Assembly (NCBI RefSeq): GCF_005484985.1
Contig: NZ_CP027942.1
Coordinates: forward strand, 1,860,001 to 1,924,000
DNA: 64,000 bases
Direction of reading: 5' to 3'
DNA from: Agrococcus sp. SGAir0287
GTDB lineage: Bacteria; Actinomycetota; Actinomycetes; Actinomycetales; Microbacteriaceae
The notes under the pieces were generated by a model. The model was given only the letters and a program-made list of their open reading frames with translations. It was not told the origin of the DNA and searched no databases. Positions 29,870-41,000 of this stretch are shown here, piece after piece; position 1 is the stretch's first letter; every line of letters begins with the position of its first letter. A program made the position numbers and the translations under genes.

Positions 29870-30382
29870 TCAGACGTCGAAGCGGTCGCGGATGCCGGCG
29901 ATGAGTCCGGGCCATGCGGACGCGAATCCGGGATGCAGCGCGAGCGCGTCGACCTCGGCGACGGGCACCCAGCGCAGCGCATCCGACTCGGCGTCGCCGA
30001 TGATCGGCTCGAAGCGGCGCGTCGCGCGCGCGACGACCGTCGTATACGACCATGCGCCGAGGTCGAGCACGTGCTCGAAGAGCACCTCGAGCGCGTCGCG
30101 CGGCACCGACGCCTCCTCGGCCGCCTCACGCAGCGCGCCCTCGAGCGCGGGCTCGCCGAAGTGCCGCGCGCCGCCCGGCAGCCCCCACGTGCCGCCGTGG
30201 TGGCCCCACGCGGCGCGCAGCTGCAGCAGCACCGCATCCTCGTCGGGCAGCCACGCGAGGAGGCCGGCCGCGCCGGCGAGCCCCCAGAAGCGACGCCCGT
30301 CCGGCAGCTCGACCCACGCGTCGGCCGGATCGCGGTTCGCCGGATCCCGCAGGTGCGGCGGCGGCGGCGGACGGTCGGTCAT
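29870..30382 (-). CDS. NUDIX hydrolase
   Basis: A 170-residue protein with the complete Nudix box GGARHFGEPALEGALREAAEEAS spread over residues 71-93, with G, E, REAAEE and small residue at the right spacing. It hydrolyses a nucleoside diphosphate linked to another moiety; the substrate cannot be read from sequence. The Pro-rich N-terminus MTDRPPPPPHLRDP is unusual. It lies downstream of the S10 peptidase gene, separated by hairpins. Confidence 0.9.
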   Translation of the reverse strand: MTDRPPPPPHLRDPANRDPADAWVELPDGRRFWGLAGAAGLLAWLPDEDAVLLQLRAAWGHHGGTWGLPGGARHFGEPALEGALREAAEEASVPRDALEVLFEHVLDLGAWSYTTVVARATRRFEPIIGDAESDALRWVPVAEVDALALHPGFASAWPGLIAGIRDRFDV

Positions 30383-30440
30383 CCCTCGACGCTAGCGCCC
30401 AGCACCCGCGGGGTGACCTCCCGCGACACGCCGTCCGACT

Positions 30441-30520
30441 GATTGGCGACTTCGGCACGGTTGAAGTCGCCAATCACTGGCAGGAGTCGCCAATCACCCC
30501 GGCGGAAGCCGCCAACCAGC
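30441..30520. repeat. perfect 13-bp hairpin followed by repeated half-sites
   Basis: GATTGGCGACTTC at 30441-30453 and GAAGTCGCCAATC at 30463-30475 form a perfect stem with a 9-base loop. The right arm recurs as GAGTCGCCAATCACC at 30484 and GAAGCCGCCAACC at 30505. It lies between the S10 peptidase and NUDIX genes and may be a terminator, a mRNA-stability element or a protein-binding array. Confidence 0.65.
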
Positions 30521-30530
30521 CGGAGACGCG

Positions 30531-32030
30531 TCAGCGGCTCGTCGCCGACCGCACGAACGCCGCGAGGTCCGCCGCCTGCTGCACGCGCGAGGGCTCGTGC
30601 ACGTACATCATGTGGCCGGCCTCGTAGTAGCGGCGCTCGATGTTCGCCTGCAGCGCCTCGGGGATCTGCAGGTGCGCCAGGTCGTCCTCCGCGCAGCCGA
30701 ACGGCGTCGCGCCGTCGTAGTAGCCGAACGCGACGTGCACCTTGAGGTGGGGGTTCTGCCGCATCGCCCGCGAGAGCCGGTCGAGCACCGTCACCGACGC
30801 GTTCTCGAACTCCTTGTACGACCACTCCTGGATGACGCCGGGCCCGAACACGTGGAACGGGGATGCATCCTCCACGCCCAGCTCGGCGCGCAGGTAGTGC
30901 TGGTACGCCGCCGCGTACGGGCCGAGGATGGCGTCGATCGACGGATCCGCGTCCTGGTGCTCCGCGAGCCCCGAGGCGGCGTAGCCGGTGAAGCGCGAGT
31001 CGATGCGCCCCACCGTGAGCCCCTCGTCGCGACGCAGCTCGCCGAAGTACCGCCAGTGCTCGAGCCGCAGGTCGGCGCGCGAGACGTAGTCCTCCGACAC
31101 CCCCGTGAGGCGCGCGAGGGTCGCGACGGCCTCCGCACGCTCCTGGGCCGTCAGGCGCGAGCCGCGCGCGAGCACGTACGGGTAGTCGCGCTCCGCGTAC
31201 GCCTCGGCCTCCGCCACGACCTCCTGCAGCGTGCGCCCGGGGTGCTTGCCGTGGAAGTGCGCCGTCGCCGCGTAGAACGACAGGAATCGCGGGTACGCGG
31301 CGTCGGCGCCGGGCGTGAAGTCGTGCACGCCGAAGTTCAGCACCGCCGAGATGAGCATGAGCCCGTTGAGGTACATGCCCGAGCCCTGCAGGTGCTCGGC
31401 GAGCGCCGACGCGCGCGTCGTGCCGTACGACTCCCCCGCGAGCAGCTTCGGCGACAGCCACCGGCCTTCGGCGGTCACCCACTGGCGGATGATCTCGCCG
31501 ACCGACTCGACGTCGGCGGTGAACCCGTGGAAGTCCTTCGCCTTCTGGCCGTCGACGACGCGCGAGTGCCCGGTCGAGACGGGGTCGATGAGCACGAGGT
31601 CGGAGACGGCGAGGATCGTCTCGGGATTGTCGGCGATGCCGTAGGGCGGCGCGTGCAGGTCGCCGGCGTCGCCCATGATGACGCGCCTCGGGCCGAGCAC
31701 GCCCATGTGCAGCCAGACGCTGGCCGAGCCCGGGCCGCCGTTGAACGCGAACGTCACGGGGCGCGTGAGCGGGTCGGCGCCGTCGAGCGTGTACGACGTC
31801 ACCCCGACCTGCGCCTTCGCGAGGCGGCCCTTGCGCACGCCGTCCTCGACCTCGTCGGCCCAGAGCACGACGCGTCCGGCCCTCGCCGTGTAGACGAGCT
31901 CGCCGTCCGGCGTCGTCAGCGTGTGGTGCGTCGTGACGAGCTCGTCGACGACCTTCGGGGGCGCAGGCGCGTCGGGCGCGGATGCGGTGGTGGCGGATGC
32001 GGTCTCGGGCTTCGGGGCGTCGTCGCTCAT
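30531..32030 (-). CDS. S10 family serine carboxypeptidase-like protein
   Basis: A 499-residue alpha/beta hydrolase of peptidase family S10. The oxyanion block is FAFNGGPGSASVWLHMG, the nucleophile Ser is in LAGESYGTTRA, the Asp region is AFGYYDGATPF and the His is in EAGHMMYVHEP. No signal peptide is seen: the first 35 residues are Ala/Pro/Thr-rich but not hydrophobic, so it is probably cytoplasmic, as for many bacterial homologues. The start at 32030 is MSDDAPKPE. Confidence 0.9.
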   Translation of the reverse strand: MSDDAPKPETASATTASAPDAPAPPKVVDELVTTHHTLTTPDGELVYTARAGRVVLWADEVEDGVRKGRLAKAQVGVTSYTLDGADPLTRPVTFAFNGGPGSASVWLHMGVLGPRRVIMGDAGDLHAPPYGIADNPETILAVSDLVLIDPVSTGHSRVVDGQKAKDFHGFTADVESVGEIIRQWVTAEGRWLSPKLLAGESYGTTRASALAEHLQGSGMYLNGLMLISAVLNFGVHDFTPGADAAYPRFLSFYAATAHFHGKHPGRTLQEVVAEAEAYAERDYPYVLARGSRLTAQERAEAVATLARLTGVSEDYVSRADLRLEHWRYFGELRRDEGLTVGRIDSRFTGYAASGLAEHQDADPSIDAILGPYAAAYQHYLRAELGVEDASPFHVFGPGVIQEWSYKEFENASVTVLDRLSRAMRQNPHLKVHVAFGYYDGATPFGCAEDDLAHLQIPEALQANIERRYYEAGHMMYVHEPSRVQQAADLAAFVRSATSR

Positions 32031-32105
32031 CCCCCGCAACGCTACTCCCAGCGGCGCGAGCATGCCCGACTCCCACGTACGCCGACCGCGAGCGCGCGCG
32101 GCGCG

Positions 32106-32891
32106 CTACGCCGCCGACGGGTGCGCGTCGACGAGGTCGTCGAGCGTCCACCTGCGGATGGGCTGCGGCGTCGCCGCCGCGAGCATCCACCACGCCCCGT
32201 CGGCCCCGTCGAGCGAGGTGACCCACGAGCCCGCCGCCTCGCGCACCTCGGTCGTCGCGACGGGGCACCACGCGCCCGGATCGAGCATCCCGGCGCCCGA
32301 CGGCCACGCGCCCGGCCTCTCGACGGCCGAGATCCGCAAGCGTGCGGGTGCGGCGCGCAGGCCGAGGCCGACGGACTTCAGCACAGCTTCCTTCTGCGCC
32401 CATGCGCGGATGCGCTGGGATATGCCGTCGGCCCCCTCGGGCATCGAGCCCCGCTCGTCGGGGTGCAGCGCGTACGCGTCGAAGCCGGTCCAGAGCGCGT
32501 CGGGCACGACCTCCACGTCGACGCCGACGCGTCCGTCGGCGTCGCCCACGGCGACGAGCACGTGCGGGCCCGACGTCGATGACGAGATCGAGAGCCCGTC
32601 GACGCGCGGCTGACCATGCTGCTCGCCGCACTGCGTGCACGTGCGATCGATCGCGAGCGCTCCCGCGTCGCGCATCGGCGCCCCGGCGCGCGCGGCGAGG
32701 AGCAGCCGCAACGCTGCTCTCCCCGCGAGCGTGCGGCGAGAGTCCTCGGTGCGCAGCCTGGCGTTCGCGGCGACCCAGTCGCGATCCGACACGAGCCGCT
32801 GCACGCCGAGCCCCGACCCGGGCACGGCATGCCCGAGGCGGTCGGCGAGCGCATGCACGTCATCGACCGAGGCGGCCAGGACGTCGATCAC
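32106..32891 (-). CDS. 4'-phosphopantetheinyl transferase
   Basis: A 261-residue Sfp-type enzyme that loads phosphopantetheine on carrier proteins. The Mg/CoA motifs are GRVGVDVEVV and RAWAQKEAVLKSVG. The GTG start at 32891 overlaps the ABC permease stop by 4 bases. It presumably activates the three carrier domains of the nearby NRPS. Confidence 0.9.
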   Translation of the reverse strand: MIDVLAASVDDVHALADRLGHAVPGSGLGVQRLVSDRDWVAANARLRTEDSRRTLAGRAALRLLLAARAGAPMRDAGALAIDRTCTQCGEQHGQPRVDGLSISSSTSGPHVLVAVGDADGRVGVDVEVVPDALWTGFDAYALHPDERGSMPEGADGISQRIRAWAQKEAVLKSVGLGLRAAPARLRISAVERPGAWPSGAGMLDPGAWCPVATTEVREAAGSWVTSLDGADGAWWMLAAATPQPIRRWTLDDLVDAHPSAA

Positions 32892-33685
32892 CGCTTGCTG
32901 ATCCTGCGGTACTGGGCCACGGCGATCGGCGCGAAGATCGCGATGATCGCGATGCAACAGAGGAACGCGTAGAGCAGAGCGTTGTCGGCGGGCCAGCCGC
33001 CGGCCGTCGCGAAGCCCGCCGGCGCCTCGTTGCCGAACCCCTGGCGCACGGCGGTCGCGACGGCCGTCACGGGGTTCCACTCGGCGATGACGCGCAGCGG
33101 ACCGGGCAGCATGTCCGCCGACACGAACGCGCCGGAGATGAAGCAGACCGGGAAGAGCCAGAGCAGGCCGAGGCTCTGCGCCACCTCGACGCTGCGCGCC
33201 GTCATCGCGATGAACGCACCGATCCACGAGATCGCGAACGCGTAGAGCAGCAGCAGCAGGAAGACGACGACGATCTGCAGCACGTTCGCCTCGAGCCGCC
33301 ACCCGATCGCGAAGCCGCACGCGACGATGACGAGGATCGAGATGACGCTCGTCACGAGGTCGGAGGTCGTGCGACCGAGGATGACGCCCACACGCGACAT
33401 GGGCAGCGCCCGGAAGCGGTCGATGAGGCCTGTCTGCAGGTCCTTCGCGAGGTACACGGCCGTGAACGACGAGTTGAACGTCAGCGTCTGGGCGAGGATG
33501 CCGCCGATGAGGAACTGGCGGTAGTCGTCGCCACCGAGCGCCCCGCCGAAGACGAAGGCGAGGATGAGCACGAAGATGATGGGCTGCGCGACGCCCGTGA
33601 CGAGCGCGCCCGGCGTGCGACGCACGCCAAGGATGTTGCGGCGGGCGACGATGCCGCCGTCGCGGAGGGCGCCTGCGATGCTCAT
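32888..33685 (-). CDS. ABC-2 type exporter permease (DrrB-like)
   Basis: A 265-residue permease with six membrane segments and the ABC-2 family block MLPGPLRVIAEWNPVTAVATAVR, as in DrrB-type drug exporters. It overlaps the ATPase stop by 4 bases upstream and the transferase start downstream. Likely exports the NRPS product or gives self-protection (inference from context). Confidence 0.9.
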   Translation of the reverse strand: MSIAGALRDGGIVARRNILGVRRTPGALVTGVAQPIIFVLILAFVFGGALGGDDYRQFLIGGILAQTLTFNSSFTAVYLAKDLQTGLIDRFRALPMSRVGVILGRTTSDLVTSVISILVIVACGFAIGWRLEANVLQIVVVFLLLLLYAFAISWIGAFIAMTARSVEVAQSLGLLWLFPVCFISGAFVSADMLPGPLRVIAEWNPVTAVATAVRQGFGNEAPAGFATAGGWPADNALLYAFLCCIAIIAIFAPIAVAQYRRISKR

Positions 33686-34680
33686 GCGGCGACCTCCTCG
33701 GATGCGGCGACGGCGTCGGTGGACGTGTCGCGCTCGTCCGCGGGCTCCCCGGTCGCGGGCTGCCCCGTGATGCGCAGGAAGACCTCGTCGAGCGTGGGCT
33801 GGCGCAGCGCCGCCTCCGACACGGCGACGTCGGCGCGCTCGAGCGCATGCAGCACGGAGACGAGGCCGTCGCTGCCGTCGGCGGCAGCGCCCGTGAGGCG
33901 GCGTGCGCGTTCATCGAGCTCGGCGTCGTGGCCGGTCGAGCGCACGGCCGCGAGCGCCGCAGCAGCGTCGGCACCGGGCGCCAGCACGACGTCGATGCGC
34001 GCACCGCCTGCCTGCGCCTTGAGCTCGGTCGCAGTGCCTTCGGCGATGATGCGCCCCGCATCGATGACGGCGATGGAGTCGGCCAGCTGGTCGGCCTCCT
34101 CGAGGTACTGCGTCGTGAGCAGCACGGTCGTGCCGCCCGACGCGAGCGACTCGATCGCATCCCACGTGTCGCGGCGTCCGCGCGGGTCGAGGCCCGTGGT
34201 CGGCTCGTCGAGGATCACGACGGGCGGGCGGGCGACGATGGCGCCGGCGAGGTCGAGTCGGCGGCGCATGCCGCCGGAGTACTGACCGGCGTGACGCGTG
34301 TCGCCGACGTCGTCGAGGCGGAAGTCCCGCAGCAGCTCCCGCGCTCGCGCCTTCGCCTCGCGACGTCGCATGCCGTACAGCTCCCCCACCATCGTGAGGT
34401 TCTCGAAGCCGGTGAGCTTCTCGTCGACCGCGGCGTACTGGCCCGAGACGCCGAGGCGTCGTCGCACCTCATGGCCCTGGGTGAGCGCAGAGTGGCCCGC
34501 GACGATCGCCTCGCCCTCGTCGGGGTCGAGCAGCGTCGTCAGCACGCGCACGGTCGTCGTCTTGCCGGCTCCGTTGGGCCCGAGCAGTCCCTGCACGGAC
34601 CCCTCCGGCACCTCGAGGTCGACGCCGTCGAGGGCCTGGTGATCGCCGAATCGCTTGCGGATGCCCTGGATCGAGATCAC
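33682..34680 (-). CDS. ABC exporter ATPase (DrrA-like)
   Basis: A 332-residue ATPase: Walker A GPNGAGKTTTVRVL, signature YSGGMRRRLDLA, Walker B VVILDEPTTGLDP, then a DrrA-type C-terminal extension. The GTG at 34680 overlaps the mbtH stop. It pairs with the downstream permease. Confidence 0.92.
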   Translation of the reverse strand: MISIQGIRKRFGDHQALDGVDLEVPEGSVQGLLGPNGAGKTTTVRVLTTLLDPDEGEAIVAGHSALTQGHEVRRRLGVSGQYAAVDEKLTGFENLTMVGELYGMRRREAKARARELLRDFRLDDVGDTRHAGQYSGGMRRRLDLAGAIVARPPVVILDEPTTGLDPRGRRDTWDAIESLASGGTTVLLTTQYLEEADQLADSIAVIDAGRIIAEGTATELKAQAGGARIDVVLAPGADAAAALAAVRSTGHDAELDERARRLTGAAADGSDGLVSVLHALERADVAVSEAALRQPTLDEVFLRITGQPATGEPADERDTSTDAVAASEEVAA

Positions 34681-34886
34681 GAGGCGACGCGGTCGCGCTC
34701 GGCGACGGGCGTCACATCGAGCCAGTGCTGTGTCACGTAGGCGAGGCTCTCGTCCTTCGACGCGGGGCCGAAGACGGCGACCCATCCCTTCGGCACGTCT
34801 GCGAACTCGGGCCACAGCGAGTGCTGGTTCGCCTCGTTCACGAGCACGCGGAAGGTGCCGTCCTGGTCGTCGAAGGGATTCGTCAT
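34677..34886 (-). CDS. mbtH: MbtH-family NRPS partner
   Basis: A 69-residue protein with the MbtH signature NPFDDQDGTFRVLVN and HSLWPEFADVPKGW. It binds and stabilises NRPS adenylation domains. The ATG at 34886 has GGAG 6 bases upstream; a GTG at 34898 is less likely. It starts a second transcription block after the hairpin that follows the NRPS. Confidence 0.95.
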   Translation of the reverse strand: MTNPFDDQDGTFRVLVNEANQHSLWPEFADVPKGWVAVFGPASKDESLAYVTQHWLDVTPVAERDRVAS

Positions 34887-34980
34887 CGTCTGCTCCACTC
34901 GTCTCGGGGTCGCTCTGATCTCGTCGTGGGTGGTTCGGGACGCGGCAGGAGATGGTTCGAAGTCGAACGAGGCTCAGTGC

Positions 34981-35013
34981 TCGGGCGTGTCGCGGGTGCC
35001 GCGACACGCCCGA
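34981..35013 (-). terminator. perfect 15-bp hairpin after the NRPS gene
   Basis: TCGGGCGTGTCGCGG and CCGCGACACGCCCGA pair perfectly around GTG, 5 bases past the NRPS stop. No T-tract. It probably ends or attenuates the giant NRPS message before mbtH. Confidence 0.7.
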
Positions 35014-35018
35014 ACGCG

Positions 35019-38000
35019 TCACGCGCGGTCGAGGAGATCGTCGAGCACGGGGCCGAGGTCGTCGAGCGCGCGGTCGGAGAGCATGTCCTGGTGCCGCACG
35101 CCGACGATGCTCGAGGTCACCTCGCCGGTCGTGAACGGCGCCCACGCCTCCGGCTCCGGTCGGTCGGCGGGCACCTGCTCGGTGGCTGCGAACACGTGCA
35201 TCGCACCGTCGAACGTCGGCACGTCGGCGGCGTCGAGCAGCTCGCCGAGCCGCAGGAACCGGCGCACCATGCGCTCGACGGCCTCGGTCGGCACGTCGGC
35301 GAGCGGGCTGCCGGCCTCCTCGAGCAGCGCGAGCACGCGGTGCACGTCGAGGTCGCCCTCGGGCGGCGCGACGCCGTTCGCGTCGAGGAACCCGCGCCAC
35401 ATGTCGTCGGGATGCGCGACGCCGTCGAGCGCCGAGCCTTCCGTGGGGTACGCATCGAGCACGGCCAGCAGCGCCACCTCGTCGCCCTCGGCCTGCAGGC
35501 GTGCGGCGATGTGCTGCGCGAGCCGACCGCCGAACGAGAAGCCCGTCAGATGGTACGGCCCGTGCGGCTGCTCGGCCCGGATGGCCTCGACGTACGCATC
35601 GAGCAGCTCGTCGAACGACTCGGCGGTCGGCGGCTCGGGCTCGTCGGGCGCGATGCCGGGCATCTGCACGCCGAGGATGGGGCGCGACGTGCGCAGCCTC
35701 GAGACGTACGACGTGAACTTCCACGCCACGCCGCTCGCAGGGTGCACGGCGAACACCGGCTCGCCCTCGCCCTCGCGGCGCAGGGGCAGGATCGTGCGCA
35801 GGCTCTCGGCGACGTCCGCGCCGCCGGAGGCGACGAGGGCGGCGAGGCCCGCGACCGTCGGCGCCTGGAACAGCGCCTGCACCGGCAGGCTCGCACCGAG
35901 CGCGGCGTTGACGGCCTGGATGGTCGGCTGCGCCACGAAGGAGTGGCCGCCGAGCGCGAAGAACGAGTCGTCGGCGCGCACGTCGTCGACGCCGAGCGCC
36001 TCCGCGAACGCCGCGGCGACCGCCACCTCGGCGTCGCCCTCGGGGGCGCGTCCATCACCACCCCCGGTGCGCAGCTCGGGCAGCGCGCGCGCGTCGACCT
36101 TGCCGTTCGGGGTGCGCGGCACCACGTCGATCGCGGCGACGCCGACCGGCACCATGTAGTCGGGCACGCGGTCCCGCACGCCGTCCACGAGTCCGTGGGC
36201 GAGCGCCTCGCCGTCCTCGCCGGCCTCGGCGACGATCCACGCGCCGAGGGCGGCACCGCGGGCGGTGTCGACGGCGCGCACGACCGCCTCGGCGACGCCG
36301 TCGACGCCGCGCAGCAGCGTCTCGACCTCCCCCGGCTCCACGCGGTGGCCGCGGATCTTCACCTGGCCGTCGCTGCGGCCGAGGGAGACGACGCTCGGCC
36401 GCTCCCCCGCATCCGCGTCGCGCACGACGACGAGGTCGCCCGTGCGGTACATGCGGCTGCCGTCGGCCGCGAAGGGATCGGCGACGAAGCGGTCGGCGGT
36501 CGTGTCGGTGCGGCCGGCGTAGCCGTGCGCGAGCTGCGCTCCGGCGAGCCAGAGCTCGCCGACGCTGCCGACGGGTGCGGGCCGCAGCCTGCCGTCGAGC
36601 ACGTAGCCGACGACGTCGACCGTCGTCGCGCCGAGCTCCGGCCGCTCGGCGTCGGCCACGCGCGCGACCATCGAGTCGACGCCCACCTCGGTGGGGCCGT
36701 AGAGGTTCCAGGCATCGACGGCCGAGCGCTCGCGCAGCCACGTCCAGAGGCCGGCGTCGAGCGCCTCGCCGCCGAGCAGCATCGTGAACGGAGCGGATGC
36801 GTCGCGCCGGTCGAGCACGTCGGCGAGGCTCGTCTGCGCCGCGAGCGCCGCGACGTAGCTCGGCGTAGTCTCCCACGCGTCGATGGCGCGCTCGTCGAAC
36901 AGCACCGTGAGCGCCTGCGGGTCGCGGCGCGTGGCGTCGTCGACGACGTGCACCTCGTGGCCGGCGGCGAGCCAGACCACGGGGTCCATCGCGGCGTCGA
37001 AGCCGACGCCCGTCGTGTGCGCGAGGCGCACGCGTCGCTCCTCGGCGTCGGGCAGCAGCGTCGCTCGATGGCTCGCGAGCAGGCTCGCGAGCGCGCGGTG
37101 CGGCACCTGCACGGCCTTGGGCTCGCCCGTCGTGCCCGACGTGAAGATGAGGTACGCGGGCGCGTCGAGCGCGGCGTCGACCCGGTCGGTGGGCTCTGCG
37201 CCCGCCAGGTCGTCGACGAGCACGACGTGGTCGCTCGACAGCTGCGCATCCGCCGCCGCTGCGGTCGACACGTCGTCGATGCCCGCATGCACGAGGAGTC
37301 GCGCCCGTGCGGTGCGGAGCATCGACACGACTCGCTCCTGCGGGAGCTCGGCGTCGATCGGCGACACGACGGCGCCCGCGTGCCAGACGGCCAGCAGCGC
37401 GGCGATCGTGTCGGCCGAGCGCGGCAGGCGCAGCGCCACGACATCACCGGGCACGACGCCCGCGGCGACGAGGCCGCCGGCGAGTCGTGCGACGCGGTCC
37501 GCGAGCGCGGCGCCGTCGAGCGTCGCATCGGGCGCGACGATCGCCGGCTCGTCGGGGCGGGCTGCGATCGACGCGGCCAGCGCGTCGAGCAGCGCGGGTC
37601 GCGCGTCCGCGTCCGAGCCCCACGCGGCGAGGATGCCGGCGCTCGGCTCGACCACGGCATCCCGCAGCCGCTCGCGCGGCGCCTCCGCTGCAGCCGCGAG
37701 GAACGCGATCCAGCGGTCGACGAGGCCGCGCGCGGCACGGTCGCTGAACATCGCGGCGTCGTGCTCGAGCACGCCCTCGACGTCGCCCGAAGGCTGCGGG
37801 CGCAGCGTGAACGACAGGTCGACCTTCGCCGCCCCCGTCGTGTCGGGCTCGATCGGCGTCGTCGCGACGCCCGGCAGCTCGAGCGCGACGCCCGAGGGCT
37901 CCTCGACCGACAGCATCGTCTGGAACAGCGGATGCCTGCCGAGCCGGCGCTCGGGCGCCATCGCCTCGACGATGCGCTCGAACGGCACCGACTCGTGCTC

Positions 38001-41000
38001 GATCGCGTGCAGCGTCGCGGCTCGCGCGCGCCCGATCGCATCCACGAGCGTCGGCGCGTCGGTCAGGTCCATGCGCAGCGGCAGCGTGTTCACGAAGAAG
38101 CCGACGAGCTCGGCGACGTCGGGATCCGTGCGGCCCGCCGATGGCGAGCCGATCACGACGTCGTCGCCGGCGCCGATGCGGTGGAGGTACCCGGCGAGGC
38201 CCGCGAGCCACGCGTGGAACCCGCTCGCCTGCGCCTGGCCGGCCGCAGCCTGCACGGCGGAGGCGACGTCGGCGGGGATCGTGAAGCGCACCTGCCGCGC
38301 GGCCCGCGTTGCGGACTCCGGGCGTCGCCCGTCGGCGGGCAGCTCGAGCTCGTCGGGGATGCCGGCGAGCCGATGCGTCCACGCCTCGAGCGACGCGTCG
38401 TGGCGGGCGCCGTCGCGGTCCTCGAGCGCACGCTGCATGCGTGCGAAGTCGGCGTACTGCACGGGCAGGGGATGCTGCAGGCGCGCCGTGCCGCCCGCTC
38501 GGGCGGCGTAGGCGGTCGCGACGTCGCGGGCCAGGGGTGCGAGCGAGGCGCCGTCGGTGGCGATGTGGTGGATGACGAGGTCGAGGCGCCACCGGCGCTC
38601 CCCCGTCTCGACGAGCGCGGCCCGCACGGGCTGGTCGCTCGCGAGGTCGAAGCCGGCGGACGTGTCGATCGCCTCGGTGCCGAGCACGCCGGTGCGGGCC
38701 TCATGGATGCGCTGCACCGGTCGGCCGTCGACCTCCGGATACGTGGTGCGCAGCACCTCGTGACGCGCGACGAGGTCGTCGATCGCATGGCCGAGGGCGT
38801 CGACGTCGAGGTCGCCCTCGAACGACGCCTGCAGCACGACCGAGTACTCGGCCGACGTCACGTCGAGGCGGTTGAGGAACCACAGGCGCGCCTGGTTCGG
38901 CGAGAGCGGCAGGGTCTCGCCGTCGACGCGCGGGTGCTCGGCAGCCCACGCGCGCAGGGCCGGGACGGCCTCGGCACGGCTGCCCGCATCCGCCGGCCCG
39001 GCACCCGATCCGATGGCTGCGAGCAGCCCGGCGGGCGTCGGGGCGTCGAAGACGGTGCGCAGCGGCAGCGTGGCACCGAGCTCGTCGCGGATGCGACCCA
39101 TGAGCGACACCGCGAGCAGCGAGTGGCCGCCGAGCGCGAAGAAGTCGTCGTCGAGCCCCACGTCGTGCACGCCGAGCACGTCGCCGACGATGCGGCACAT
39201 CGTGCGCTCGTCGTCGGTCTCGGGCTCGCGCGAGCCGCCGGTCGCCGTCGGCTCGGGCAGCGCCGCGACGTCGACCTTGCCGTTCGGCGTCAGCGGCATC
39301 TCGGCGACGACGGCGATCGCCGTCGGCACCATGTAGTCGGGCAGCTCGGCGGCCGCGGTGCGACGCACGGCATCCGCATCGACGTCGCCGGCGACCCACG
39401 CGACGAGGCGCGCGGACTCCGCATCGCCGACGACGCGAGCCACGGCGCTGCGCACGCCGGGCGTGCGCTCGAGCGCGCTCGCCACGTCGCCCACCTCGAT
39501 GCGGTAGCCGCGCAGCTTCACCTGGTCGTCGTCGCGGCGCAGGAACTCTAGCTCGCCCGTGACGCGTCTGCGCACGACGTCGCCGGTGCGGTACATGCGG
39601 GTGCCGTCGCCGTGAGGGTCGGCGACGAAGCGTCCCGCCGTCTCGGCGGTGCGGCCGCGGTAGCCGTGCGCGAGCGTGACTCCCGACAGGTACAGCTCGC
39701 CCTCGACGCCGTGCGGCACGGGCTGCAGGAAGCGGTCGAGCACGCGCGCCGTCACCGTGGCGACGGGCGTGCCGATGTGCACGGCGCCCGGCTCGATGCG
39801 GGCGACGACGGCGTCGACCGTCGACTCGCTCGGGCCGTAGAGGTTCCACGCGTCGACCGCGTCGGATGCGGCGAGCCGGTCCCAAAGCGCCTGCGGCACG
39901 GCCTCGCCGCCCACGGCGACCGTCAGCGGCGCGCGGCGGTCGGCGACGGCGTCGAGCAGGCCGACGGCGACGAGCTGCTGCGCGTACGACGGCGTCGTCT
40001 CGAGCACGTCCACGCCGTGGTCGGCGATCGCACGCACCACGGCCTCCGCGTCGGTGCGCGTCGCGTCGTCCGCCATCTCGAGCGTCGTGCCCGCGACGAG
40101 CCACAGGATCGGATCCCACGCGGCATCGAAGCCCAGGCCCGCGAGGTGCAGCATGCGCGGCGTGCCGGCGACGCGGTCGCGCACGGCGGCGATCATGACG
40201 TCCTCATGCTGCGCGAGCACGGTGGCGAGCGCCGAGTGCGCCACCTGGACGCCCTTCGGCGCACCCGTCGTGCCCGACGTGTACACGAGGTATGCGGCGT
40301 CGTGCGGCGCAGGTGCGATCGGCACGGCGGCGTCGGCACCGGCGGCGTCGACGTCGGCGACCGCGACGACGCGCGGCGCGTCGGCGAGCTCTCCGTCGGC
40401 GACGATGCGCGCTGCGCGCTCGGCGTCGGCCGTCACGACGACGGCCGGCTCGGCGCCGACGAGGATCTGCCCGATGCGGGCGTCGGGGTAGGCGACGTCG
40501 ACGGGCACCGCGAGCGCACCGGCGCGCAGGGCGCCGAGCACGAGCGCGATGGCGTCCGACGAGCGCGGCAGCGCGACCGCGACGCGATCGCCGCGAGCGA
40601 CGCCGAGGGCGGCGAGCCCGGCCGCCAGGCGATCGACGCGCGCGCCGAGGTCGGCGAACGTCGTCGTGCCGTGGGCGTCGACGAGCGCGTCGACGTCGGG
40701 CTGCGCCGCGACCGTGGCGGCGAGTCGGTCGAGCACGGTGCCCGACACCTCGAGCGCGCGGCCCGTCGACTGCTCGTCGAGCACGCGCACGGTGGCCGCG
40801 TCGACCGAGGGGATGTCGGACACGCGGCGGTGCGGCGCGTCCACGAACCCCGCGAGCACGCGGTCGAGGGCGTCGCGCATCCGCTCGGCCGTCGTCTCGT
40901 CGAACAGCGCGCGGTCGAAGCCGAGCGTCGCGACGAGCGCGCCGTCGTCGCCCTCGGGCGTCGCGACGTCGATGAGCAGGTCGGCCTTGACGCCCGCGCT

